DNA from: Marinilongibacter aquaticus
GTDB lineage: Bacteria > Bacteroidota > Bacteroidia > Cytophagales > Spirosomataceae
NCBI RefSeq assembly: GCF_020149935.1
Contig: NZ_CP083757.1
Span: 1,612,001 to 1,676,000, forward strand
Direction of reading: 5' to 3'
Length of the DNA stretch: 64,000 nt
In this document: positions 51,283 through 60,039 of the stretch, in pieces
Layout: every line of letters starts with the position of its first letter
Position numbering within the stretch: the first letter of the stretch is position 1
The notes under the pieces: generated by a model
What the model was told of the DNA's origin: nothing
The model's input: only the letters and a program-made list of their open reading frames with translations
Databases searched by the model: none
Translations under genes and position numbers: made by a program

Positions 51283-51978
51283 ATGCCTACACTCTATCTC
51301 ATGCCCAGCCTTTTGGCCGAAAATCAGCAACATTTCAGTTTGCCACCCGCCATTGCCGATAAGGTTGCCGAAATTAATGTGTTTTTTGTCGAGAACATCA
51401 AAACAGCGAGGAGGTTTATATCCAGCCTGAAAACAGGAAAAGTTATTGATGAAATCCAATTCATAGAGTTGACAAAGAAAACGTCATTCGATGACGTGTT
51501 TGAAGCCGTTTCCAATTTAAGCGAAGACGCTGCCATTCTTTCCGAGGCCGGTTGCCCGGGCATTGCAGACCCCGGAGCATTGGCCGTAGAAGTGGCTCAT
51601 CAGTTGGATATCGAGGTCATCCCCATGGTTGGCCCCTCTTCCATCCTCTTGGCCCTTATGGCCTCGGGCTTCAACGGACAAAGTTTTGCATTCCACGGTT
51701 ATCTTCCGATAGACAAAAAGGCTCGCGTACAACGCCTAAAAGAATTGGAACGGATTGCCCATCAATCGAAGCAAACCCAGCTTTTCATGGAAACGCCTTA
51801 CCGAAACAACCAAATGCTCGATTCGATTGTAAAAAACTGCAATCCAAATACCCGACTGACCATTTCCGTAAACCTCACCGCACCAGACGGTTTTTCAAAA
51901 ACCTACAGTATAGAGAAATGGAAAACCTTGACACAAGTTGATTTGCATAAAAAGCCAGCCATTTTTGGTTTTGGTTGA
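51283..51978 (+). CDS. RsmI-like SAM-dependent methyltransferase, short form
   Basis: A 231-residue tetrapyrrole-methylase-fold protein. The RsmI-like segments EAGCPGIADPGALAVEVAHQ, GPSSILLALMASGFNGQSFAFHGYLP (in pieces from 120) and ETPYRNNQML are clear, but the N-terminus LYLMPSLLAEN departs from the usual LYLVATPIGN. The protein lacks the C-terminal domain of full RsmI (about 280-290 residues). Relatives methylate C1402 of 16S rRNA; whether this short form does so is uncertain. It starts three bases after rodA, so it is expressed with the elongasome genes. Confidence 0.85.
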   Translation: MPTLYLMPSLLAENQQHFSLPPAIADKVAEINVFFVENIKTARRFISSLKTGKVIDEIQFIELTKKTSFDDVFEAVSNLSEDAAILSEAGCPGIADPGALAVEVAHQLDIEVIPMVGPSSILLALMASGFNGQSFAFHGYLPIDKKARVQRLKELERIAHQSKQTQLFMETPYRNNQMLDSIVKNCNPNTRLTISVNLTAPDGFSKTYSIEKWKTLTQVDLHKKPAIFGFG

Positions 51979-51988
51979 TAAGCCCTTT

Positions 51989-52576
51989 TTAAAGCAGGAA
52001 ATGGCTCGTTTCTTGCAAAGCCCTTTCTAATTTTTGCAAATACTCCTCTCTTGGAATTTCAATGGCCCCGTACCGCAGCACATTGTCGTTGATGAATTGG
52101 GTATCGAGCAAACTGAAGTTGTTTTCCCTTAAAATCTGAATCAAATAATGAAAGGCCACCTTCGAGGCGTTTGAGACAGTATGAAACATCGATTCTCCAA
52201 AAAAAACCGCACCAATATGTACACCGTAAAGGCCACCGACCAGTAAACCGTCGGCATAGGCCTCCACAGAATGGGCATAGCCCAAACGGTGCAAAGCCGT
52301 GTACATTTCGACAATCTCTTCCGAAATCCATGTCGCATCGCCTTCGAAACGCGGGCTTGCACAGGCACGCACCACTTCTTCGAAACGCTGATCGGTCTTG
52401 ATCACGAATTTCTTTTGATTCAACACGGGCCGAAGTGATTTCGAGGGCTTGTAGCTCTGAATGGGAATAATGGCTCGTGGGTCTGGGCTGTACCAATACA
52501 TTTCTCCACTTTCATCGGCCATCGGGAAAATCCCGTTCATATAAGCCATTAAAAGTTCATTTGAAGAAACCTGCAT
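51989..52576 (-). CDS. aat: Leucyl/phenylalanyl-tRNA-protein transferase
   Basis: A 195-residue N-end-rule enzyme that adds Leu or Phe to N-terminal Arg/Lys of proteins destined for ClpS/ClpAP. It shows the family core NGIFPMADESGEMYWYSPDPRA near 14-35 (in pieces), CASPR, WISEEIVEMY, LGYAHSVEA and GVHIGAVFFGESMF. Its ATG directly abuts the pyrR stop (TAAATG), so the two are coupled. A cognate clpS is not seen here. Confidence 0.93.
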   Translation of the reverse strand: MQVSSNELLMAYMNGIFPMADESGEMYWYSPDPRAIIPIQSYKPSKSLRPVLNQKKFVIKTDQRFEEVVRACASPRFEGDATWISEEIVEMYTALHRLGYAHSVEAYADGLLVGGLYGVHIGAVFFGESMFHTVSNASKVAFHYLIQILRENNFSLLDTQFINDNVLRYGAIEIPREEYLQKLERALQETSHFLL

Positions 52577-53116
52577 TTACCCAATAAGCCAGATTTTATC
52601 CGCCTTGTTTCCCTGCTCAGTCCATTCTACAAGCACACGCTGGCTCTCTTGCGTATTCACACGTTTACCCGAATAATCGGGCTGAATGGGCAGGTCGCGG
52701 TTATAACTGCGGTCGATCAAACAGAGCAATTCTATTTTCTGCGGACGGCCAAAAGCTTGCAAGGCATCGATGGCTGCTCGCACCATACGCCCCGTAGCCA
52801 GGACATCATCCACCAAAATCACTTTTTTGTTTTCAATCACAAAGTTGATTTCTGTGCTGTTCGGGCGTAAAGGAGAATCCCGTCTCCGGAAATCGTCGCG
52901 GTAGAAAGTAGCATCCAATTTGCCATACACAATCTCCTTTCCCAAAGATTCGCTCAGTTTTTGTACAATCCTATCGGCCAAAAAAACGCCTCGAGGCTGT
53001 AATCCCACCAAGACGGTATCTTGCATTCGACCGTGGTTTTCGATTATCTCTTGCGACAAACGGGCCAGAATAATATCAAACAAGGGCTGACTTAATATCA
53101 GTCGTTTTTTATTCAT
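52577..53116 (-). CDS. pyrR: PyrR-type phosphoribosyltransferase
   Basis: A 179-residue PRTase. The PRPP-binding loop is VILVDDVLATGRMVRAA near 98-114; GLQPRGVFLADRI and DATFYRDDFRRR fit PyrR. In Gram-positive bacteria PyrR binds pyr mRNA and also has uracil PRTase activity; RNA binding in Bacteroidota is not shown. No pyr biosynthetic gene or PyrR attenuator is adjacent. It is transcribed with aat from a promoter with TATTTTTG at 53140-53147. Confidence 0.9.
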   Translation of the reverse strand: MNKKRLILSQPLFDIILARLSQEIIENHGRMQDTVLVGLQPRGVFLADRIVQKLSESLGKEIVYGKLDATFYRDDFRRRDSPLRPNSTEINFVIENKKVILVDDVLATGRMVRAAIDALQAFGRPQKIELLCLIDRSYNRDLPIQPDYSGKRVNTQESQRVLVEWTEQGNKADKIWLIG

Positions 53117-53139
53117 TTGATTTTTTGAAGGAATGAGAA

Positions 53140-53147
53140 CAAAAATA
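53140..53147 (-). promoter_or_regulatory. -7 promoter element of pyrR-aat
   Basis: TATTTTTG on the minus strand, exact TAnnTTTG, 23 bases before the pyrR ATG. Confidence 0.5.
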
Positions 53148-53245
53148 TCGACTTCTGCGTAAAGAGTCTAATAAAGGCAAAGATTATCTTGAATTGGCAT
53201 AAAGCCTCGAAATTCAAGACTTTTGTATCACAAAACAAAAACAGC

Positions 53246-53806
53246 ATGAAATACCTCGTTGTGGGGCTTGGCAATATCGGCCCGCAATATGCATTTACAC
53301 GTCACAATGCCGGATTTATGGCTTTGGATAGGTTGGCGGCTCAAGAAGGCCTCAAATTTGAAATGAAAAAATTGGCCTATCATACCGAATGGAAAACAAA
53401 AGGGAGGAGCATACATTTGATCAAACCCACAACGTACATGAACCTTTCGGGCAAGGCTCTGCAATATTGGATGGGCCAACTGAAAGTGGAAAAAGAGAAT
53501 GTGCTCATTCTGGTCGACGATCTCGCTCTGCCTTTGGCCAAATTACGCCTGAAACCCAAAGGATCTTCGGCCGGGCACAATGGACTGAAAGATATTGAAC
53601 GTGTTTTGCACGGAAACGAATATTCACGATTGAAAATCGGAATTGGAGACGATTTCCCTAAAGGTCGCCAAGTAGACTATGTACTGGGAAACTTTGATGA
53701 TGAGGAACTTACGATTCTGATAGAAAAATTGGACACCGTAAAACAGATGATCTTGTCATTTTGCACTTTAGGTATAGAACGTACAATGAATTCCTTTAAT
53801 GAATGA
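53246..53806 (+). CDS. pth: Peptidyl-tRNA hydrolase
   Basis: A 186-residue enzyme that releases peptides from stalled peptidyl-tRNA. The start MKYLVVGLGNIGPQYAFTRHN has the key asparagine and histidine (N10, H20). Other signatures are KPTTYMNLSGKAL, LVDDLALPLAKLRLKPKGSS and GHNGLKDIERVL. The ATG at 53246 is chosen over an earlier in-frame start because it fits the family N-terminus. Confidence 0.96.
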   Translation: MKYLVVGLGNIGPQYAFTRHNAGFMALDRLAAQEGLKFEMKKLAYHTEWKTKGRSIHLIKPTTYMNLSGKALQYWMGQLKVEKENVLILVDDLALPLAKLRLKPKGSSAGHNGLKDIERVLHGNEYSRLKIGIGDDFPKGRQVDYVLGNFDDEELTILIEKLDTVKQMILSFCTLGIERTMNSFNE

Positions 53807-54053
53807 TTGTATTTTTTAAAGAACTTTACAGTTTACTAGAAATACATATTTTATTAAATAATTTTTTTTAAAAAAAGAATATTATTTCAACTATAACTTC
53901 ATAAATGCAATTAAAATGCATCATTCTTCATAATATTAAATTTAAATTAAAATATAATTCTGTTTTGTGTTTAGGTTAAAATTTGCAGGATTTTCAAAAA
54001 TCAGCCATCTTTGTATTGTCATTACGACAACGAAAATTAAACAAAACACAGAA
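53807..54053. other. Very AT-rich 247-base intergenic region
   Basis: Long A/T runs (for example around 53850-53890 and 53930-53960) far above the local AT content. No gene or terminator hairpin is evident. A weak -7-like CATCTTTG is at 54007-54014. It may provide curved DNA or an upstream element for the secreted protein gene. Confidence 0.5.
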
Positions 54054-54515
54054 ATGTCAAATAAATTTAATATCTTTGCAATTGTATTTTTAGCTATATC
54101 CACCTTCGCAGGTGTTGCAAAAGCTGAAAATGCCGAGAATTTGGATAATAAAATCTTTTTAGCTCAAAGCACGAATGCTCAATTTGAGGGCTTCATGAAC
54201 AAGAAAGCAAAAAGGTTTGTTAGAAAAAATAACGAAGACTGGGTGACCTTCAAAAAGGTTATACGTCTTTACAATGAATCTCAAGGCCAGTTTGCCAAAA
54301 TGAACGAAGACGAGCAAGCCGATTTTTATGCGGCGTCGGCTTCAATCAAAGAAAAATTGGACAAAATGTGGAATAAGGATTCTGAGAAATGGCTTGAAAA
54401 GGTAGAAGTAACTGAAAAAGTTTTCGCCTTCCTTTGGAGCAACAAAGTGCCAGAAAGAACATTGGAAAATGTAAATCTGCAAGCTCTTAAAGCCGAAAGT
54501 GCCATTAGCAGGTAG
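54054..54515 (+). CDS. Small secreted protein of unknown function
   Basis: A 153-residue protein starting at the ATG 54054 with a clear signal peptide (IFAIVFLAISTFAGVAKA, cleavage after about residue 23). The mature part is helical and highly charged (FVRKNNEDWVTFKKVIRLYN; SIKEKLDKMW). No family is recognised. It has its own AT-rich upstream region and its own terminator, so it is a single gene, possibly strongly expressed. Confidence 0.75.
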   Translation: MSNKFNIFAIVFLAISTFAGVAKAENAENLDNKIFLAQSTNAQFEGFMNKKAKRFVRKNNEDWVTFKKVIRLYNESQGQFAKMNEDEQADFYAASASIKEKLDKMWNKDSEKWLEKVEVTEKVFAFLWSNKVPERTLENVNLQALKAESAISR

Positions 54516-54571
54516 AATAAATTGATTTAAAGTTTTCATAGTTTAATAGGTTAGGGTTGAATAGTAGAAAG

Positions 54572-54600
54572 CCGTCTTGATATTCGAGACGGTTTTTCTT
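54572..54600 (+). terminator. Terminator of the secreted-protein gene
   Basis: Stem CCGTCT (54572-54577) / AGACGG (54587-54592), nine-base loop, then TTTTTC and further Ts. Confidence 0.8.
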
Positions 54601-54719
54601 TTGCATATAGGCCAACACCACACGCCCTAAGGCCTTTGTTTTCAGGTCGTTTTTTCGTAGATTTCTACTCATCAACAAAACTACCCAGAAAGCATACGAA
54701 GGCTTTCTGCACAAAAACT

Positions 54720-55778
54720 ATGAAGAATATCCTGATTCTCGGTATGGGAAAAGTGGGCACCTTGATTGGCGTTTTACTCCAAAAACACTTTTCGGTTACT
54801 GGCCTCGACATCAAAAAGCCCCATTATAATTATCCGCTTGATTTCGCCCTTATCGAAGGTGATGTAAGCGACGAAGCCTTCATGCGAAAAAACATGAAAA
54901 ACTTCGATGCCGTCGTTTCCGCACTCCCCTTTTTTCTGAACAAAAAAATAGCCGAATTGGCCCTTGAGCTCAATATTCATTACTTCGATCTTACTGAAGA
55001 CGTTTCCACGACCCAATATATTCGCGAAATCTCACGCCAAGCCCAAGCGGTATTTGCCCCACAATGTGGCCTTGCCCCGGGCTTCATTGGCATTGTAGGT
55101 GCCAGCCTTTGCCAGCCATTCAGCAAAATACGCGACATTGAACTTCGTGTAGGGGCCTTGCCACGCCACCCCAATGGCCTTTTGGCCTATTCATTCACTT
55201 GGTCGCCAGAAGGTGTAATAAACGAATACATCAACGATGCCGAAGCCATCCACAACGGTGTCCGCAAACAAGTGACCTCACTCGACGGCCTAGAGTACAT
55301 CAATATCGAGGGTAAAGAATTCGAAGCTTTTACCACCTCGGGCGGCTTGGGCACAATGTGCGAAACCTACGAAGGCAAAGTAGATACGCTCAATTACAAG
55401 ACTATCCGCTATCCTGGACACTGCAAACTTATGCGTTTCCTGATCCAAGAATTGATCTTAAAAAACGAAAAAGAAACACTCACTCGCATTCTGGAAAACG
55501 CCAAACCTCCCGTCAAAGAAGATGTGGTATATGTATACGCAGTAGTGGAAGGCTGGCAAGATGAAAAACTCCTGCGAAGCGAATTCTACCGGGCTTATCT
55601 ACCTAAAGAAATTGCAGGCAGAACTTGGCGGGCCATTTCTTGGACTACGGCGGCCTCTGTGGCTTCTGTTGTAGAAATGGTAGCCAATGGCCAACTGCCG
55701 CAAAAAGGTTTTATAAAACAAGAAGAAATCGATTTGGATGGTTTTCGCCGAACAGAAAATGGCCGTTTATTCGAATAA
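54720..55778 (+). CDS. Lysine 6-dehydrogenase / saccharopine dehydrogenase-like oxidoreductase
   Basis: A 352-residue NAD(P)-dependent enzyme. The Rossmann motif is ILILGMGKVGT (4-14); further segments are FDLTEDVSTT, PQCGLAPGFIGIVG, TSGGLGTMCETY and LNYKTIRYPGHCKLM. The last two resemble L-lysine 6-dehydrogenase, which forms aminoadipate semialdehyde from lysine, but saccharopine dehydrogenases share the fold. The ATG at 54720 gives the correct N-terminus. A DUF1338 and an ALDH7-like gene follow immediately, which fits lysine degradation through aminoadipate. The exact substrate is uncertain. Confidence 0.85.
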   Translation: MKNILILGMGKVGTLIGVLLQKHFSVTGLDIKKPHYNYPLDFALIEGDVSDEAFMRKNMKNFDAVVSALPFFLNKKIAELALELNIHYFDLTEDVSTTQYIREISRQAQAVFAPQCGLAPGFIGIVGASLCQPFSKIRDIELRVGALPRHPNGLLAYSFTWSPEGVINEYINDAEAIHNGVRKQVTSLDGLEYINIEGKEFEAFTTSGGLGTMCETYEGKVDTLNYKTIRYPGHCKLMRFLIQELILKNEKETLTRILENAKPPVKEDVVYVYAVVEGWQDEKLLRSEFYRAYLPKEIAGRTWRAISWTTAASVASVVEMVANGQLPQKGFIKQEEIDLDGFRRTENGRLFE

Positions 55779-55792
55779 TAAAAATTGAAGAA

Positions 55793-56689
55793 ATGAAAAG
55801 CAAAGAATTGGATAAAGTATTGCAAGCGATTTTCGAACCTTATCGCCTTCGCGTGCCCAATGTGCAAAAAATCACACTGGCCATGCAAGAAAAAGGCATG
55901 ATCGATCGACAAGAAGACATCGAAAACGATCACATCGCCTTTCGCACAATGGGCGTGCCTCATTTGGGCGTGGCCTCTTTGGAAAAAATTTTCCTGCATT
56001 ACGGATACAAAAAACGAGATTACTACCGCTTTGAAGGCAAAAAGCTGAACTCTTGGTGGTTTTCGCCGCCCGACGACCAATACCCCCGCATTTTCATTTC
56101 CGAACTGATTGTGGAAGAATTGAGCCCCAAAGCCCAACAAGCCATTCTGAAATACACTTCGCCTATCGATAAAGACCCGGTGGATGCACTGAATCTTTCA
56201 AACCCCGAAGAGGTTGGGGCTTTCTTTCAAAAACCTTTGTGGAGATTGCCCAATTTGGAAGATTACCAACTTCTTCAAAACGAAAGCGAGTACGCCGCCT
56301 GGGTGATTTACAACCGGTATTACCTGAATCACTACACAATCAGCGTGCATAAACTTCCGATGGGCTACAACAAACTGGAACAATTCAATGCTTTTTTAGA
56401 ATCCATTGGGATAAAACTGAACGATTCTGGTGGCAAAATCAAAACCAGTGCCGATAGCCTGTTGCGACAAAGCAGCACGGTGGCCGAGATGGTTGTGGCC
56501 GAATTTGAATCTGGCGAAAAATGCGAAATCCCTGGAAGTTACGTAGAATTTGCAGAAAGAAACCTGCTACCCGAATTCACCCATTTACCCCAAGACGAAC
56601 GCGAAAGAAAACATTATCGAGATGGATTCGAGGCGGGTAATGCCGACAAAATTTTCGAAAGCACCTACACTTCTCAAACATTGAAATGA
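55793..56689 (+). CDS. DUF1338 protein, probable 2-oxoadipate dioxygenase/decarboxylase (HglS-like)
   Basis: A 298-residue VOC-fold iron enzyme. H47 and R51 in NDHIAFRT have the same spacing as the metal His and substrate Arg of HglS (H70, R74). H180 in LNHYTISVH and E252 in GSYVEFAER are the likely remaining metal ligands. HglS converts 2-oxoadipate to D-2-hydroxyglutarate in lysine catabolism. The protein is shorter than Pseudomonas HglS (about 464). The ATG at 55793 is 14 bases after the dehydrogenase stop; its end overlaps the ALDH start by four bases. Confidence 0.88.
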   Translation: MKSKELDKVLQAIFEPYRLRVPNVQKITLAMQEKGMIDRQEDIENDHIAFRTMGVPHLGVASLEKIFLHYGYKKRDYYRFEGKKLNSWWFSPPDDQYPRIFISELIVEELSPKAQQAILKYTSPIDKDPVDALNLSNPEEVGAFFQKPLWRLPNLEDYQLLQNESEYAAWVIYNRYYLNHYTISVHKLPMGYNKLEQFNAFLESIGIKLNDSGGKIKTSADSLLRQSSTVAEMVVAEFESGEKCEIPGSYVEFAERNLLPEFTHLPQDERERKHYRDGFEAGNADKIFESTYTSQTLK

Positions 56690-58209
56690 AAGACTTACTG
56701 AAAAAAATAACCAAGGGAAACGTTTTGCCTAGCCACAGTACGGGTCAAAACTTCTATGCACCGAGTGGACCCCACCTCTTAAAATATTCGCCCGTTGACC
56801 AAGAGCCCATTGGACATTTTGGATATTGTAGCGAAAACGAATACACCCAAGTGGTGGAGAAAGCCCAACAGGCCTTTGCTTACTGGAAAAACGTTCCTGC
56901 CCCAAAAAGGGGAGAATACATTCGCCAATACCGCCAGAAACTGGCCCAGCACAAACAAGCACTGGGAGAGCTTGTCAGTTATGAAATGGGAAAAAGCCTG
57001 CAAGAAGGTCTGGGCGAAGTGCAAGAAATGATCGACATCTGCGATTTTGCCGTAGGGCTTTCACGCCAACTGTATGGTTTGCAAATGCACTCTGAAAGGC
57101 CTGCCCACCGCATGTTTGAGCAGTGGCACCCTTTGGGCATCGTCGGCATCATTTCGGCCTTCAATTTTCCTGTAGCCGTTTGGGCTTGGAATGCCGCAAT
57201 CGCTTGGGTTTGCGGAAATGTGTGCATCTGGAAACCCTCCGAAAAAACGCCGTTCACAGCGATGGCCTGCCAATCGCTCTTCGCCGAAGTAATGCAAGAA
57301 AACCGATTGCCCGAAGGCCTTTCATCGGTTATATTGTCCGATGCGGCCTTAGGAAAAACAATGGCTACCGATACGCGAATTGCACTACTATCGGCCACGG
57401 GCTCTGTACGTATGGGCAAAAGCGTAGCACAAACGGTAGCTGCCCGTCTCGGCAAATACCTTCTCGAATTGGGCGGCAACAATGCCATAATCGTCAGCAA
57501 GGAAGCCGACATCAAACAAGCCGTTCCGGCCATTGTATTCGGTGCGGTAGGCACATGCGGGCAACGTTGCACCTCAACGCGAAGGTTAATTGTACACAAA
57601 AGCATTTATTCTGACCTAAAAGATCGATTGGTTTCGGCTTTTCAACAATTGAAAATTGGAGACCCGCTCGACAGCCAAAATCATGTCGGGCCATTGATAG
57701 ACGAAGAAGCCGTAAGCCACTTCCTGTCGGCTATAGAATCGGCTAAAGCACAAGGTGGAAAGCTGATTTTAGGCGGCAAAAGATTAGACAGAAAGGGCTG
57801 CTATGTAAGTCCGGCACTTATCGAAGCCCACAAGCAAATGCCCATTTTGAAGCAGGAAACATTCGCTCCTTTGCTTTATCTTATCGAATATGAAAATTTG
57901 GAAGAGGCCATTGAAATCCAAAACAGTGTGCCACAAGGCCTTTCATCTGCATTGTTCAGCTTAAATATTCGCGAAACAGAGTATTTTCTGTCGACTCAGG
58001 GTTCAGACTGCGGAATTGCCAATGTAAATATCGGCACCTCCGGAGCTGAGATCGGTGGAGCCTTTGGCGGAGAAAAAGAAACAGGAGGCGGTAGAGAAAG
58101 TGGCTCAGATGCCTGGAAAGCCTACATGCGACGCCAAACCTGCACTATAAACTACGGCACAGACATGCCTTTGGCACAAGGGATACAATTCAATTTAGAA
58201 GAAGAGTAG
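56686..58209 (+). CDS. ALDH7-like aldehyde dehydrogenase, probable aminoadipate-semialdehyde dehydrogenase
   Basis: A 507-residue NAD(P)-dependent dehydrogenase. The catalytic cysteine is C295 in CGQRCTSTRRL, the general-base glutamate lies in LLELGGNNAI, and GIISAFNFPVAVWAWNAAIA and WKPSEKTPF belong to the cofactor site. RPAHRMFEQWHPLGIVG and the C-terminal GAEIGGAFGGEKETGGGRESGSDAW (in pieces) resemble antiquitin (ALDH7A1), which oxidises alpha-aminoadipate semialdehyde. Translation is coupled to the DUF1338 gene (ATGA overlap). With the two genes before it, it covers three steps of lysine breakdown; the transaminase is missing here. Confidence 0.9.
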   Translation: MKDLLKKITKGNVLPSHSTGQNFYAPSGPHLLKYSPVDQEPIGHFGYCSENEYTQVVEKAQQAFAYWKNVPAPKRGEYIRQYRQKLAQHKQALGELVSYEMGKSLQEGLGEVQEMIDICDFAVGLSRQLYGLQMHSERPAHRMFEQWHPLGIVGIISAFNFPVAVWAWNAAIAWVCGNVCIWKPSEKTPFTAMACQSLFAEVMQENRLPEGLSSVILSDAALGKTMATDTRIALLSATGSVRMGKSVAQTVAARLGKYLLELGGNNAIIVSKEADIKQAVPAIVFGAVGTCGQRCTSTRRLIVHKSIYSDLKDRLVSAFQQLKIGDPLDSQNHVGPLIDEEAVSHFLSAIESAKAQGGKLILGGKRLDRKGCYVSPALIEAHKQMPILKQETFAPLLYLIEYENLEEAIEIQNSVPQGLSSALFSLNIRETEYFLSTQGSDCGIANVNIGTSGAEIGGAFGGEKETGGGRESGSDAWKAYMRRQTCTINYGTDMPLAQGIQFNLEEE

Positions 58210-58326
58210 ATTTTAGGCAAATTGATCGATTTATTGCGAGGAATCGTCTATTATCTCGTCAATTATTAAATTTTTTAAAAAACACTGTACGTATCTTTAA
58301 GGCTCATCACTCTCAAATCAAATATT

Positions 58327-59277
58327 ATGCGAAAGATAGTCTTTCTTTTCTCTTTCTTACTCACCACTATGGCTTGGGCACAAAGCAAGGACTTTAAAGT
58401 CATTGCCTATTGCAATCCCAATTTGCCCATCTCAGAAATCCCCTTTGATCTGGTTACACATATCAATTATTCCTTTGCAATTCCCGCCAAAACTGGCGAC
58501 ACTTTGCTGCCTTTGCGAGACGACACCTTTTTGAAAGAATTGGTGCCCGCCGCCCATGCAAAAAACGTAAAAGTGTTTATCTCCATTGGTGGATGGGGCA
58601 TTGGAGACGGTGGCGGAAACGACACCCGTTTTCATGAAATGGCCGACAGCGAAGAAGGCCGTCAAAGCTTTATTGCAAGCACCATGCGTTTCGTGAAAAA
58701 ATACGGCCTCGACGGCGTGGATTTGGATTGGGAATATCCAGACCCCGATAACCGCTCAGCCGACGACTATGTGGCTCTTTGCCGCGTATTAAGCGGAAAA
58801 TTGCACGCTCAAGGCAAACAACTTACTGCCGCGGTGGTTCATTCTGGTGAACAAGCCAATGGTATCAAAGAAGAGGTTTATCCGTATATGGATTGGTTGA
58901 ACATTATGGCTTACGATGGCGACTACGGCCCTAAAGAAATCTTGCACCATTCACCTTATTCAATGGCTTTGCACTGTATTGATTTTTGGATTAACGAAAA
59001 ACATTTGCCTGCAGAAAAATGCATTTTGGGCCTACCCTTCTACGCCAAAAGAGGACATGGAAAATACGGTTACGGTTACAAAAAACTTCTCGAAGTAGGT
59101 GCCAGCCCGTATGATGACTATTGGCAAGGACATTTCTACAACGGCGTTTTCACCATTGCCAACAAAACGAAACTGGCTCAAGAAAAAGGCTGCGGCGGCG
59201 TAATGATTTGGGAAATGGCCCTCGACAGTCCGGGCGAATTTTCTCTTTTCAAAACCATCCACGACAACATCAAATAA
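58327..59277 (+). CDS. Secreted GH18 glycoside hydrolase (chitinase-like)
   Basis: A 316-residue exported enzyme with a signal peptide to about residue 19. The GH18 catalytic motif DxxDxDxE is D129, D132, D134 and E136 (DGVDLDWE), preceded by the SIGGWG strand motif near 91-96. NIMAYDG near 197 and the final MIWEMALDSPGEFSL complete the barrel. It has only the catalytic domain. Substrates are chitin, peptidoglycan or N-glycan oligosaccharides. A ChbG-type deacetylase gene lies downstream, supporting chito-oligosaccharide use. Confidence 0.92.
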   Translation: MRKIVFLFSFLLTTMAWAQSKDFKVIAYCNPNLPISEIPFDLVTHINYSFAIPAKTGDTLLPLRDDTFLKELVPAAHAKNVKVFISIGGWGIGDGGGNDTRFHEMADSEEGRQSFIASTMRFVKKYGLDGVDLDWEYPDPDNRSADDYVALCRVLSGKLHAQGKQLTAAVVHSGEQANGIKEEVYPYMDWLNIMAYDGDYGPKEILHHSPYSMALHCIDFWINEKHLPAEKCILGLPFYAKRGHGKYGYGYKKLLEVGASPYDDYWQGHFYNGVFTIANKTKLAQEKGCGGVMIWEMALDSPGEFSLFKTIHDNIK

Positions 59278-59291
59278 TAAAGCAAATAGAT

Positions 59292-59331
59292 CTCACAGCC
59301 CCTGCCTTTCATCTCGTGCAGGGGCCATGAG
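59292..59331 (+). other. Stem-loop after the GH18 gene
   Basis: CTCA-CA-GCCCCTGC (59292-59305) pairs with GCAGGGGC-CA-TGAG (59318-59331): 8 bp plus 4 bp around a symmetric internal loop. No T-run follows, so it may be a 3'-end stabiliser or a factor-dependent terminator. Confidence 0.5.
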
Positions 59332-59445
59332 AAAGCCCTTATCCATACGACCGTCCACAAGTTGACCCAACTCGATATACAGAACCAATTGCCTGATACT
59401 AAATCCACTAAATAAAACTTCCTCTCAGACGTATAGCAATTGGCG

Positions 59446-59453
59446 TATATTTG
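59446..59453 (+). promoter_or_regulatory. -7 promoter element of the first lipocalin-like gene
   Basis: TATATTTG, exact TAnnTTTG, 21 bases before the ATG at 59475. Confidence 0.5.
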
Positions 59454-59474
59454 TTTTTCAAAACATTTACAATT

Positions 59475-59924
59475 ATGAAAAACAAATTACCCTTAATCGG
59501 CATTTTTCTTTTGGCTCTTGCATGGGCCTGTACCTCAAACGATCCCGCCCCTTCAAAAATGGTGGGCACTTGGAAACTTGAGTCGGCAATCGCCTCGGAT
59601 GACAGCGGAACAGAAATTGATTTTTGGTCGCTCGTCAAAGCCTTATCGCCATGTGCAGGAGAGGTTACGCACACTTTCAATAGCGACGGCACGTACAGCA
59701 CTTTCGTGCCCGCAGGATGTGTAAATGACGACGACGAACCGCTCACTCTGCTTTCGGCCAGCGGCGGAACCTATACATTAAACAACGATACGTTCTCTAT
59801 CGACTTGGAAGGCGAGCAACTCGAGGGCGATATCGCGTTTTCAGGGAATAAAGCGATTGTCACTATAAATTTCACAGACGAAGGAGGCAATTCCACTTTG
59901 GTACTTACATTCATTCGCCAATAA
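59475..59924 (+). CDS. Lipocalin-like lipoprotein 1
   Basis: A 149-residue lipoprotein; ALAWAC sets the lipid cysteine at about 19. The start of the mature part (MVGTWKLESAIAS) and the series of short strands with a central cysteine pair (SPCAGEV, PAGCVND) match small lipocalin-like proteins of Bacteroidota. It has a close paralogue 115 bases downstream. No ligand is known. Confidence 0.78.
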   Translation: MKNKLPLIGIFLLALAWACTSNDPAPSKMVGTWKLESAIASDDSGTEIDFWSLVKALSPCAGEVTHTFNSDGTYSTFVPAGCVNDDDEPLTLLSASGGTYTLNNDTFSIDLEGEQLEGDIAFSGNKAIVTINFTDEGGNSTLVLTFIRQ

Positions 59925-60008
59925 AAACAGACTATCTGCAGGTTCAGAATTCGGCATTTCGGCTTAATTTTTCTATACGGGCATACGGTTCCAAAGTTGT
60001 TATACGTT

Positions 60009-60016
60009 TATCTTTG
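60009..60016 (+). promoter_or_regulatory. -7 promoter element of the second lipocalin-like gene
   Basis: TATCTTTG, exact TAnnTTTG, 23 bases before the ATG at 60040. Confidence 0.5.
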
Positions 60017-60039
60017 AGTTCAATCAAAATTTTTGAAAT

